Source: Eubacterium sp. 14-2 (GTDB taxonomy: Bacteria > Bacillota > Clostridia > Lachnospirales > Lachnospiraceae). From it: a stretch of 64,000 nt of DNA. Below, in pieces: positions 34,884 to 44,637 of the stretch (positions within the stretch are counted from its first letter, which is position 1; each line of letters opens with the position of its first letter). The position numbers and the translations under genes are program-made. Under the pieces are notes generated by a model. That model had not been told where the DNA came from. It searched no databases and was given only the letters and a program-made list of their open reading frames with translations. The stretch spans positions 372,001-436,000 of the forward strand of contig NZ_KE159568.1 of the NCBI RefSeq assembly GCF_000403845.2, read 5' to 3'.

Positions 34884-37800
34884 TTATTCAAGGCTGTCGT
34901 TAAAATCTCCCGCCATATCTTCCTCATTTCCGTAAATATCTGCCACAGAAGCAGTTTCTGTCACCTGTTCTAACAGTTGTACATAGCGCTTTGCCATATG
35001 TTTCATATCCCGTTCAGGATACTGATTCGAGTCAAAGCGAAACGTCATTCTATACGTTTCCCCCGGTACTATTTTCACACTGAGGGCCAGCACTGACTGC
35101 TCAAAATAGCTTCCGTCAGAAATATGCATCTGTTTATAATCCTGCTCTGTTTTTGACATATCCAGGCCCCCTGTAACAGGATAATTCTCAAAGACCAGTG
35201 CGTGCTCGATGATTGCAGGAGACAGGCCGGAGCACTGAGCAATATCCGAAATGGACAGATACACATGGCCGCTGGCCTCTGCGTTGCTTTTACGGATCCT
35301 GCTGACAAGCTGCAGGAATTTTTCTTCCCGGTCCGGGGTCACACGCATGGGAATGGTATTAATAAACAGTCCCAGCATCTGCCCCATTCCCTCAATCTGA
35401 GGGTCTCTTCCTGAAACAACACAGCCAAATACCACATCATCCCCTGCATATTCTGCCAGCAGCAATGCCCATACTGCCTGAAATACCATGCTTTCCGTAG
35501 CCCTTGCCGCTTTTGCCACAGCAGACAGTTTCCTGATTACGTCTTTTTGAAGGTCCGTAACTATACCGGCCTGACGGTACGGCTCTGACGAATTTTTATG
35601 GAAGGGCAGTTCCACAGCACCATCCAGCCCCTTCAGGCACTCTTTCCAATATTGAAGGGATTCATATCTGTTCTTCCTGAAACACTGTCTGATATACTCA
35701 GAATAAGTATACTGCTCCCTGAGCACCGGCTGCTTCCCGGATGCCAGATCATGATAACAGTCAAATATCTCATTCAGCACCATGCTCAGGCACCAGCCGT
35801 CCAGTATGATATGATGGAAGCTGATCATCATATAATGACAGTCTTCTGCAAACCGGATCAGCCTCATCCTTATCAGCTGCCCGTGAAAAATATCAAACCC
35901 TGCGGCCCTGTCACGGGCCAGCAGCCTCTCTGCCGCTTCTTTACTGTCTCCGTCACATTCTGTCAGCTCAAAATCCGGCCGGCCATGTTCTTCTACGATC
36001 TGTACCGGTTCGCTGAGTCCCTCCGCTGCGAAAAATGTCTTAAATACATCATGTGCTTCTGTGACAGCTGCAAAACTTCGTTCCATGGCCTCTTCATTGA
36101 GACTTCCGTTTAACAGAAAGGAAAACCGCTCATAATACATGGAAGGGTCTTTTTTAAGAGATACCACCGTCAGGATATTCTTCTGCATGGGGGACAGTGC
36201 GTACACCTTCGACGGCCGCCCGTATTTTCGGACAAGCTGTTCCAGTTCAGCCGCTGACAAACCGTTTTCTCCGTAATCTGAGGGCGTAAGTATGTGTTCT
36301 GCATGAGCCAGCGCATTTGCGGCATTGCTCAGGCTCTCCAGAAAGGCTGTCCCAAACATCTCAATTGCCTGCTTCTCATATGCAGGCGTATAATCCAGAA
36401 CTATCATAATGCTTTCCTTAAGCTGAAACACATTAATTTCCAGGTTATACTGTACTGGGTTCTCCTCAGAACAGCAGGTGCCATTAATATCACTGACAAT
36501 CTCAAACAGACTTCCCTGCCGGCTGAAATCTCCCATATAGTTCACCAGTATATCTGAGTCACAGAGATCTGCCCCCATCTGCCTGAGAATGCCATAATCA
36601 AAACCGCCTGCCGGGATACGCCTGATCTTTTCTTTTGTATCAGCCAGCCTGTCCAGTATGCCGCCCTCTGTCCGGGGCAGGGCAAAAGGATACACTGTGG
36701 TAAACCATCCTGCTGTCCGTGCCGCGCATAACTGCGATGATATTTCCTCACGTCCATGTGATTCCAGCATAACATATCCCGGATTTTCAATGCCGCTGTA
36801 TGCTGCCGCTTCGGCCACCGCACACAGAACAACTTCGTTTATGGTAAGTTTTCTTATTCTGCTTATATGCTCTGCCAGAAGGCTGCACGTTGCTTCATCC
36901 GCCTTAAGGATCTGCCTCTTTCTGTCTCTGCACAGATATTTCACTTCACGGGAACAGGGCCTGCATACCGACGACCAGTAAGGGAGCTGATCCCATACAA
37001 GGCCGCTCTCTGCTCTGTCTGCCACCCCCTGGCACCAGTCCCTGTAAGAAGTTGTTTTCGGCGGAAGCGCATATGACTCTCCACCTGTTTCTTCAATGTA
37101 CAGTCCCTCCAGATCCTCCAGAATGATTCTCCATGATACGCCGTCACAGATAAGATGATGGGCGATCAGCATAAGCACATCTTCCTCCGGCGTATGGATA
37201 ACCATACAGACAAACATGACGCCGGTTCTGATGCACAGCCTGCTGTGTCCGTCATTGAGCAGTTCCGTCAGAGCCTTGTGGTCTCTGCTGTCCAGTGTGT
37301 GTTCCAGCAGCAGAAAATGTTTTTCCCCCTGGTAAGGCCTGCACACCTGTTCATCCGGCGTTTCTTCCGGAAAGATCATACGCAGTGCGTCATGATGGCG
37401 TACCAGCCGGTTCAGAGCCCTGTCCATTGCACTGGCAGATATCTTTTCCCGGCAGAAGCACACAACCTCCTGATTATACCAGTCCACATTGGGCATATCC
37501 CGGCTCAACAGTTCTTTTTGTATGGGAAGAAGGGGCGCGCTGCCTGTCACTTCCTCCCAGTCCGGCGAAATGCGGCCCCCTTTCAGCCGAAGGGCCATTT
37601 CCCTTATGGAAGAACATTCATACAGACTCTGAATACTCAGGGAATATCCAAGCTCCCGCAATTTTGACGATAACTGTATTGCCTTAATGGAATCTCCTCC
37701 TGTGCGGAAGAAATCATCTTCCACACTGATATTCTTTCTGCCCAGAATCTGTGACACCGCCTGAACCAGTATGGTTTCTTCCTCTGTCCTGGGCATGACA

Positions 37801-40800
37801 CATTCAGAAGAATCCTCTGTTTCTATTACAGGGAGGGCCTTTCTGTTGAGCTTTCCGTTCCCGGTAACGGGAAGCTGTGACAGCTGCATGACTGCAGCGG
37901 GAACCATATAGTCCGGCAGTTCGTATTTTAATTTTTCCCTGAATCGGCCCACATCAACGGTATCATCTGACACAATGTATGCACAGAGATATTTGTCTCC
38001 GTTCCTGTCACTGGCTGCTGTCACCACTGCAGTTTTGATTTCTTCCATCCCACAGATCACACGTTCAATTTCCGCGGGTTCAATTCTGAAACCGCGTATT
38101 TTCACCTGCTCGTCCAGCCTTCCCAGATACTCAATGTTTCCGTCCGGCATCCAGCGGGCCAGATCGCCGGTGAGATACATCCGGCCGCTGCCAAAGGGAT
38201 TGGGCACAAACCGCTTTGCAGTAAGTTCATCCAGATTCCGGTACCCGCCTGCAACACCCACGCCTGTAATACAGAGTTCGCCGGGAACTCCGGGGCCGCA
38301 CAAAGCAGAACCATTCATAATATAGATACGGATATTATCAATGGGTTTTCCAATGGGAAGTATTTCCTGGTGTTCCAGACAGTCCCAGGCTGTTACGTCT
38401 ATGCTTGCTTCTGTGGGCCCGTAGAAATTGGCCAGCCGCACCCTGCGGTTGCCGGGGGATAACAGTCTGTAAAAGAGGCTGGCATGTTCCCTTTTAAGGG
38501 CTTCGCCGCTGGCAAATACATGTTTCAGGGAGCGCAGTTTTTCCACACTTTCCGGGACAGCGCTCAAATAGGTCAGAAACGCATTGAGCATGGAGGGAAC
38601 AAAATGCATCACCGTGATTCCATGCTTCTCCACGGCACTGCATATCATTTCCGGATCCCGTTCTCCTCCCGGCTCCAGAAGAACCACTTTTGCCCCCACA
38701 AGGCTCCACCATATAATTTCCCAGACGGATACGTCAAAGGTATATGTGGTTTTCTGAAGGATTGCATCGCCGGCACCAATGGGATAGCGTCTCTGCATCC
38801 ATTCTATCCGGTTGACAAGTCCGCGGTTATGGCACATTACCCCTTTGGGACGCCCCGTTGTACCGGATGTGTAGATCATATAGGCAAAGTTTTCCGGCCC
38901 TGCCGCCTGAGGCAGATTGCCGCTCCTGCGTTCCCTTAATTCGTCCAGGTAAATTATTCTGACGTTATCATACTCTTTCTTTTTCCCGTCATTCTGGAGG
39001 AGCATAACAGCAGCGCCGCTGTCTTTGAGCATAAATGCAGTCCGTTCTTTTGGGTAAGAAGGTGAAATGGGCAGGTACGCCGCTGCGCATTTTAAAATAC
39101 CGAAAATGCCGATTATCATTTCAATACATCTTTCAGATCTGACCGCCACAAAATCATCGGGCTTCACGCCTGCTTCACGCAGCCTCATTCCCAGGGCGTT
39201 TGCTCTCTCATTTAATTCCTGATAAGTGATGAAGTCCTCACGGTATTCCACTGCAACGGCTTCCGGCGTTTTTTTTGCCTGCCGTTCAAAAAGGGAAATG
39301 ACTGTCTGATCCTGTGAATACGGATAATCCGTATTGTTAAATACTTCCGTCACAAGTTTTTTCTCTTCCTCTGAAATCACCGATATATCGAATAATCCCG
39401 TTTCTTTTCCGGCTGTAAACTGGCGTACCACACGCAGATAGCTTTCTGCAAAACGCCTGGCATCCCTGTAATCAAAAATATCAGCGTTATACTCAAAATT
39501 ACATGAAAATCCTTCCTCACGCTCAATCACTTCAAGGGTCAGGTCAAGTTTTGCTATCTGCTTCCTGTAGGCCACGCTTCTGATGCTTACCTTATCAACC
39601 ATCACTTCAATCCGCGGAGTGGCAACATCCGTGATCTCTATCTCGCCGCCGGTATTCTGGAATGCAAACATTACATCAAACAGGGGATTGCGGCCGGTAT
39701 CTCTGCCCTGTGAAATCTCGCCCATCAGTTCGGAAATTCGGTAACTGCTGTTTTTCATTCCTTCCACATACCGTTCTTTTGAATTTTCCAGAAATTCTCT
39801 GACTGACATACGGTTTTCAGGCGCCAGACGTATCGGCAGGGTGTTCACAAACATCCCGATCACATTTTCAAGCTCACTGTTTTCCCGGCCGGCATAGGGA
39901 ACTCCAATCACGATATCATCCTGCCTGGAGTATTTTGCGAGCATTACCGCAAACCCGCACAGCAGTACAAGCCCCACCGTGGCATTTTCTGATTTTGCCA
40001 GCTCCTTTACTTCTCCTGCCAGAAGGGGCGGGATCTCAAATTCCAGCAGCCCGCCTCTGCCGCTTTTTACCGAAGGGCGCTTCTTTCGTGCCGGAAGCTC
40101 CAGAACTGGTATTTCATCGGAAAACTGTCTGTGCCAGTATTCTTTCGCCAGCCGAAAGGCCTCATCCTCCCGGCCAAGGGACCATACCGCAAAATCCACA
40201 TAATTTACGGAAGGAACCGTTACTTCCAGCCCGGAATACGCTTTTATAAATTCACGCAGCAGCACAGACATTGCATAGCCGTCTGCCGCAATATGGTGGA
40301 CGTCCACGGTAATATAACCGTGCTGTTCCCGGTCCTGAATCAGCATGGTCCGCAGCAGCATCCCTCCTGACATGTCAAAGGGACGTACAAATTTCCTCAC
40401 CGTATTTTCCAGCTCATCGGGTTTCAGCTCATGGTCGTATTGCAGCACTTCCAGTCTGTAATCGGAACCGTCGCATATTTCCTGACGCGCCCCTTCCTCT
40501 GTCACATAGAATTTCGTTCTCAGAGACGGACTGGCAGAAATCACCTGACGAAAGGCATTTTCCATGCGGACAGCTTCAATTTTTCCGTTCAGCTCCAGGG
40601 TAACCGGCATATTATAAACAATACTTTCATTGTCAAAACTCTGAATGGCATAGATTCTTCGCTGTTCTCCGGAAAGGGGATAATTCTTTCTGACAGGAGC
40701 GGCCGGAATCCTAAACGCCGTATTCTTATGAGCCTCATCAATGCGTTCTGCCAGTTTGCGTATGGTATTAAATTTAAAAAGTGACGACATATCCATTTTT

Positions 40801-43800
40801 TTATGGAACATATCGCTTATTTTATTGGCCATACTGATTGCCATGACAGAATCGCCGCCCGCCTCAAAAAAGCTGGTATCTATATCCACCCTTTCAGCTC
40901 CGAGAACATGGTACCAGATTTCCGCCAGCTTAAGCTCGCTCTCCGTGTAGCAGCCGTCTGCCCGGCCTGTCAGCTTCAGTTTTGCATGTTTTGTCTGTAC
41001 GGTCTTTGACGCCTTAATTCCTGCAATCCTGGAACGTATCTGCCGGGACAGAGCCAGCTTCATATCACCCAGCAATTCAAAACTATAATTTAAGGAAGCC
41101 GGACAATATACACCCCCTGCTCTGCTCCTGACAGCAAGCAGATGTTCCATGGCCTGTTCCGGCGTCATTACATGAAAGACGGAATCATAATCTGCAGCGT
41201 TCCCGGCAGCCATGCCAACCTGCGTAACAGCAGGCAGGACCAGGGATATGATTTTAAGCCGGTCGTCTGACATCCGGCCTGCAAATGCATTCATATATGC
41301 ATTCGCCGCTGAATATGCACCCTGCCCAGGGGTTCCAATCAGCCCTGACACGGAAGAAACCAGTATCAGGCTCCCGGCTCCGGTGTCTTTTGCGAACCGA
41401 TACAGATTCTGTACCCCCAGGATTTTTGGATTCATCACTTCCACAGCCTTTTCTTCTGTATAGTCCCCTAAAAACTGTCCATCAGCAATTCCTGCAAGAT
41501 GGTAAATACAATCGGGGAAAATATTGTCTTTTTTCAGGATATGGCAAAGAGCCTCCATCTGTGTTCTGTCACTGACATCAGCAGAATAATCTTTTATCAC
41601 AGTCCCTGTACGGCGGGCAGTCTGCTCCAGCTGTCCGGAGTGTATTCCTCTCCTGCTTGTCAGTATCAAAACCTGGGCCTGTGAACACAGTTTTTCCGCC
41701 AGTTCTCCGCCCAGGCCGCCGGATGCTCCTGTAATCATACAGATACCGCCTGATTTTTCCCTGTGCTCCTGGGGCTGCAGTGTCCGTACGCTCAGCTGCG
41801 GGCGCATACGCGCCTCCGGGCAGACCGCCCATTCTGTCTCGTTCCCGCAGATTATTTCCGAAAGGACGCGGTCTGTATCCGTTTCTTTGCAGACAATAAT
41901 ATGGCGGCAGCAGACCTCAGGCATTTCATTGCCTGCGCTGCGCACCAGTGCTCCCACAGAAGCCGCTGCTGTGGAATCACAGGATTCTGTCACCGATACC
42001 ACCGTCAGGGTTCTGACAGAAGGACTGCCTGCAGCGGCAGACGCTGCGGCAAATACAGGCAAAATCACCCTGTCTCTTTCTGCCTGTGCATCTTTGCTCT
42101 GCTCTGGCAGTAAAAGGACAACATCCTCTGTACCTGCAGCTTCTATGGCATCTGCAATTTCCTGCCTGCTGCCTGCCACAGCAAATCCGCGGCTGCCTGG
42201 CAGCAAGGCTGCGATTTCTTCACAGTAACGGTCTGCCGCAGGCATAATACAGCAGCAGTTTTCCAATAACGGCCGATCCGTTTCCCGGATTTCTTCCATG
42301 CTGACCCATTCCAGAAAACAGTCCTCCTGAGGGGAAATACTTTTAAGGCCATCCACTTTCTTAACCACATAGCCCCAAACATCTGCCAGAGGCCCCTCTT
42401 CATCGTATATCCCAATGTCATAGCTTTTTGCCTCGTCAGATGAAAGGTCCAGGTTTTCTCTTATATCACAGGAGATATCTCCGCCGAATTCCCGGTAAAT
42501 GCGTATGCTTCCGATATGAAACGGAAGATAATCTCCCTCCTGCAGAAATGCCAGACCGTTCAGGGCAAGATCCAGCATTGCCGGATGAAGGGGATGGCGT
42601 TTCAGGTCGCTGGCATATGCCTTCCCCAGTTTTATATGTATTCTGCACCGGTTATCTTCTCTTTCAAATGTGTCCACACAGTCCCAGCGGGGTCCATACA
42701 CAATCTTTCCACCGGTAAAATCATTTGCATTAAACCAGGATTTTCCCAAAACCGGTGCGGCTGCTTCGGAATGTTTTGGCTTATTGCATGGAAGAACCCT
42801 GGCCCCTGCAACGGGAACCCATCTGCGGTCATACTCAGACTCATACGTCCCTTCCGCCTCCGCCAGAATCTGTACCTCTGTTTCCTCACCGATTTTTTCT
42901 GTCCTTACAATGATTTCTCTTTTGCTGCACACTGTCAGCAGTCCTGTCAGGACAAATTCTTTTATTTCAACGGGCCCGTGATATTGCTTCTGGCCTGCAA
43001 GGTAAATCAGCTCAAGTATTGCGGAAGCCGGCATTGTGGGTTTTTCCATTACAGTATGCTCATTGATATACCATTTGTTTTTTGTCATGGTCAGACGCCG
43101 CTGCTCTTTTCCATGCCCCCAGGAAATCACTTTTCCATTCTGTATCCATGCATGTCTGCTGTCCGGACGGATTCTGTGCTCTCGTTTGTTCATCCTGACA
43201 GAAGAAGGCCGGCGCTTCTCAGATGCTGCCTTTTGGGTTTTGCAGGCGTCAAGTATAACATGAACATTTGTTCCGCTGATACCGAAACTGTTGACAGCAA
43301 TATGAAACTCTTCTCCTTCAGGGATTTTTATATGCTCATCACACACATAAAGGGGAGAATTGCAGAAATCAGTAAAACCGTTGGGCTCCTCGAATCCCGG
43401 CATGGGCGGTATCTGGCCATGATACAGCGACAATGCGCATTTCATCAGGGCCACAATGCCCGATGCAGCCACAAGATGCCCGATATTCTTTTTACAGGTT
43501 CCGATTGCGCAAAACTGTCGGCGTTTTGTATATTCTGACATGGCCTCGGAGATACTTCTTATCTCTATGGGATCTCCGATCTGCGTCCCGGTTCCATGGG
43601 CTTCAAAGTAACCTATCTTTTCCACATCTGTTCCGAAACGTTTCCACACGCCTGCCATCAGCTCTTTCTGGCGCAGCATGTCAGGGGTGGTTATGCCATT
43701 GGACGTACCATCGTTATTTGTGCCGTTTGCGCTGATAACAGCATAGATCCTGTCACCGTCATTACACGCATCCTGATACCGTTTGAGCATAACAGCACAG

Positions 43801-44606
43801 ACCCCCTCGCCCCAGACTGTGCCGTTGGCACGGGAATCAAAGGGATGTATCTCACTGTCCGGGGATTCAAGGATCACAACTCTGTCTTTTGCGAGAGGAA
43901 ACAGATTAATCGCCGATCCGCAGACCACATTGGCTTCCGTCTCTCCTCTGCGCAGGCTCTCGCAGGCCTGGCTGACTGCCAGAAGACCTGAGGAGCACGC
44001 CGCATCAATCACTGCGCAGGGGCCTGTGAATCCCATCCTGTATGCCAGCCTGGAGGGCAGTACGCTCCCTGTATTTCCAATGAACCCTGTACCGTCTGTT
44101 ATCTCCATGAAATCAGAATAACGCGGTTCTCCCAGCCGGGCGTTTGCAGTACAGACACTGACATTTTTTCCTGACAGAGATCCGTCCCCATATCCGGCGT
44201 CGTGAAGGGCTTTCCAGGAACATTCCAGCACAAGCCTCTGCAGGGGACTCATTTTATCGCCTTCTGCGTCTGAAAGACCGAAAAAAGCAGGATCAAAGCC
44301 TGTCACATCTTCCAGATATCCCTGACGCTGATAAGCCTCATCATCATCCGTCAGTTCCTGAGGCAGAAAGTCATCGGTAAACGCGCGCCTTCTGTCGGGA
44401 AATTCACGGACGGAGGTAATCTTACAGGACAGATTCTGCCAGAAATCATCGTATCTGTCAGCCTGCGGAAGTATGGCTGCCATCCCGATAATCGCTATGG
44501 GCTCATGGGCCGGGCCATGGAGAGCCTCCAGCATTTCCTTCCCGTCCGCCCTGTCAATCCGCCCTTCATAAATTTCATTTAAAATATATGTTTTCAGCTT
44601 ACTCAT
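34884..44606 (-). CDS. Hybrid PKS-NRPS: KS-DH-KR-ACP-C-A(Ser-like)-PCP-E-C
   Basis: The largest gene, 3240 residues. I use the ATG at 44606 (AAGGGGAAA just upstream); the frame extends to 44780 but overlaps the previous gene and has no ribosome site. Domains: N-terminal helical linker; KS (about 35-455, DAACSSG Cys204, HGTGT, NIGH); DH (about 510-755, HTVMEKPTMP with Gly replaced by Glu, HPAMLDLALN); KR (about 955-1185, GASGGLG, YSAAN); ACP (Ser1253); C (HHIAADG); A; PCP (TGGDSIKA); E (HHLICDGVSWR, ESHGREE, RTAGWFTTVYP, NYMGDF, all intact); and a second C (FHHIILDGW). No AT. The A code D-V-W-H-F-S-F-I-D is close to the EntF Ser code DVWHFSLVD. D-Ser is therefore expected. The last C works with the A domain starting the next protein. 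Confidence 0.93.
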   Translation of the reverse strand: MSKLKTYILNEIYEGRIDRADGKEMLEALHGPAHEPIAIIGMAAILPQADRYDDFWQNLSCKITSVREFPDRRRAFTDDFLPQELTDDDEAYQRQGYLEDVTGFDPAFFGLSDAEGDKMSPLQRLVLECSWKALHDAGYGDGSLSGKNVSVCTANARLGEPRYSDFMEITDGTGFIGNTGSVLPSRLAYRMGFTGPCAVIDAACSSGLLAVSQACESLRRGETEANVVCGSAINLFPLAKDRVVILESPDSEIHPFDSRANGTVWGEGVCAVMLKRYQDACNDGDRIYAVISANGTNNDGTSNGITTPDMLRQKELMAGVWKRFGTDVEKIGYFEAHGTGTQIGDPIEIRSISEAMSEYTKRRQFCAIGTCKKNIGHLVAASGIVALMKCALSLYHGQIPPMPGFEEPNGFTDFCNSPLYVCDEHIKIPEGEEFHIAVNSFGISGTNVHVILDACKTQKAASEKRRPSSVRMNKREHRIRPDSRHAWIQNGKVISWGHGKEQRRLTMTKNKWYINEHTVMEKPTMPASAILELIYLAGQKQYHGPVEIKEFVLTGLLTVCSKREIIVRTEKIGEETEVQILAEAEGTYESEYDRRWVPVAGARVLPCNKPKHSEAAAPVLGKSWFNANDFTGGKIVYGPRWDCVDTFEREDNRCRIHIKLGKAYASDLKRHPLHPAMLDLALNGLAFLQEGDYLPFHIGSIRIYREFGGDISCDIRENLDLSSDEAKSYDIGIYDEEGPLADVWGYVVKKVDGLKSISPQEDCFLEWVSMEEIRETDRPLLENCCCIMPAADRYCEEIAALLPGSRGFAVAGSRQEIADAIEAAGTEDVVLLLPEQSKDAQAERDRVILPVFAAASAAAGSPSVRTLTVVSVTESCDSTAAASVGALVRSAGNEMPEVCCRHIIVCKETDTDRVLSEIICGNETEWAVCPEARMRPQLSVRTLQPQEHREKSGGICMITGASGGLGGELAEKLCSQAQVLILTSRRGIHSGQLEQTARRTGTVIKDYSADVSDRTQMEALCHILKKDNIFPDCIYHLAGIADGQFLGDYTEEKAVEVMNPKILGVQNLYRFAKDTGAGSLILVSSVSGLIGTPGQGAYSAANAYMNAFAGRMSDDRLKIISLVLPAVTQVGMAAGNAADYDSVFHVMTPEQAMEHLLAVRSRAGGVYCPASLNYSFELLGDMKLALSRQIRSRIAGIKASKTVQTKHAKLKLTGRADGCYTESELKLAEIWYHVLGAERVDIDTSFFEAGGDSVMAISMANKISDMFHKKMDMSSLFKFNTIRKLAERIDEAHKNTAFRIPAAPVRKNYPLSGEQRRIYAIQSFDNESIVYNMPVTLELNGKIEAVRMENAFRQVISASPSLRTKFYVTEEGARQEICDGSDYRLEVLQYDHELKPDELENTVRKFVRPFDMSGGMLLRTMLIQDREQHGYITVDVHHIAADGYAMSVLLREFIKAYSGLEVTVPSVNYVDFAVWSLGREDEAFRLAKEYWHRQFSDEIPVLELPARKKRPSVKSGRGGLLEFEIPPLLAGEVKELAKSENATVGLVLLCGFAVMLAKYSRQDDIVIGVPYAGRENSELENVIGMFVNTLPIRLAPENRMSVREFLENSKERYVEGMKNSSYRISELMGEISQGRDTGRNPLFDVMFAFQNTGGEIEITDVATPRIEVMVDKVSIRSVAYRKQIAKLDLTLEVIEREEGFSCNFEYNADIFDYRDARRFAESYLRVVRQFTAGKETGLFDISVISEEEKKLVTEVFNNTDYPYSQDQTVISLFERQAKKTPEAVAVEYREDFITYQELNERANALGMRLREAGVKPDDFVAVRSERCIEMIIGIFGILKCAAAYLPISPSYPKERTAFMLKDSGAAVMLLQNDGKKKEYDNVRIIYLDELRERRSGNLPQAAGPENFAYMIYTSGTTGRPKGVMCHNRGLVNRIEWMQRRYPIGAGDAILQKTTYTFDVSVWEIIWWSLVGAKVVLLEPGGERDPEMICSAVEKHGITVMHFVPSMLNAFLTYLSAVPESVEKLRSLKHVFASGEALKREHASLFYRLLSPGNRRVRLANFYGPTEASIDVTAWDCLEHQEILPIGKPIDNIRIYIMNGSALCGPGVPGELCITGVGVAGGYRNLDELTAKRFVPNPFGSGRMYLTGDLARWMPDGNIEYLGRLDEQVKIRGFRIEPAEIERVICGMEEIKTAVVTAASDRNGDKYLCAYIVSDDTVDVGRFREKLKYELPDYMVPAAVMQLSQLPVTGNGKLNRKALPVIETEDSSECVMPRTEEETILVQAVSQILGRKNISVEDDFFRTGGDSIKAIQLSSKLRELGYSLSIQSLYECSSIREMALRLKGGRISPDWEEVTGSAPLLPIQKELLSRDMPNVDWYNQEVVCFCREKISASAMDRALNRLVRHHDALRMIFPEETPDEQVCRPYQGEKHFLLLEHTLDSRDHKALTELLNDGHSRLCIRTGVMFVCMVIHTPEEDVLMLIAHHLICDGVSWRIILEDLEGLYIEETGGESYALPPKTTSYRDWCQGVADRAESGLVWDQLPYWSSVCRPCSREVKYLCRDRKRQILKADEATCSLLAEHISRIRKLTINEVVLCAVAEAAAYSGIENPGYVMLESHGREEISSQLCAARTAGWFTTVYPFALPRTEGGILDRLADTKEKIRRIPAGGFDYGILRQMGADLCDSDILVNYMGDFSRQGSLFEIVSDINGTCCSEENPVQYNLEINVFQLKESIMIVLDYTPAYEKQAIEMFGTAFLESLSNAANALAHAEHILTPSDYGENGLSAAELEQLVRKYGRPSKVYALSPMQKNILTVVSLKKDPSMYYERFSFLLNGSLNEEAMERSFAAVTEAHDVFKTFFAAEGLSEPVQIVEEHGRPDFELTECDGDSKEAAERLLARDRAAGFDIFHGQLIRMRLIRFAEDCHYMMISFHHIILDGWCLSMVLNEIFDCYHDLASGKQPVLREQYTYSEYIRQCFRKNRYESLQYWKECLKGLDGAVELPFHKNSSEPYRQAGIVTDLQKDVIRKLSAVAKAARATESMVFQAVWALLLAEYAGDDVVFGCVVSGRDPQIEGMGQMLGLFINTIPMRVTPDREEKFLQLVSRIRKSNAEASGHVYLSISDIAQCSGLSPAIIEHALVFENYPVTGGLDMSKTEQDYKQMHISDGSYFEQSVLALSVKIVPGETYRMTFRFDSNQYPERDMKHMAKRYVQLLEQVTETASVADIYGNEEDMAGDFNDSLE

Positions 44607-44637
44607 CTGTAATTTCCCCTTTATCTCCAAATACCTG

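Noticed and set aside
42516-43538. 340-codon plus-strand open frame inside the large hybrid gene
   Set aside because: Antisense to intact KS and DH domains; no ribosome site or recognisable motif.
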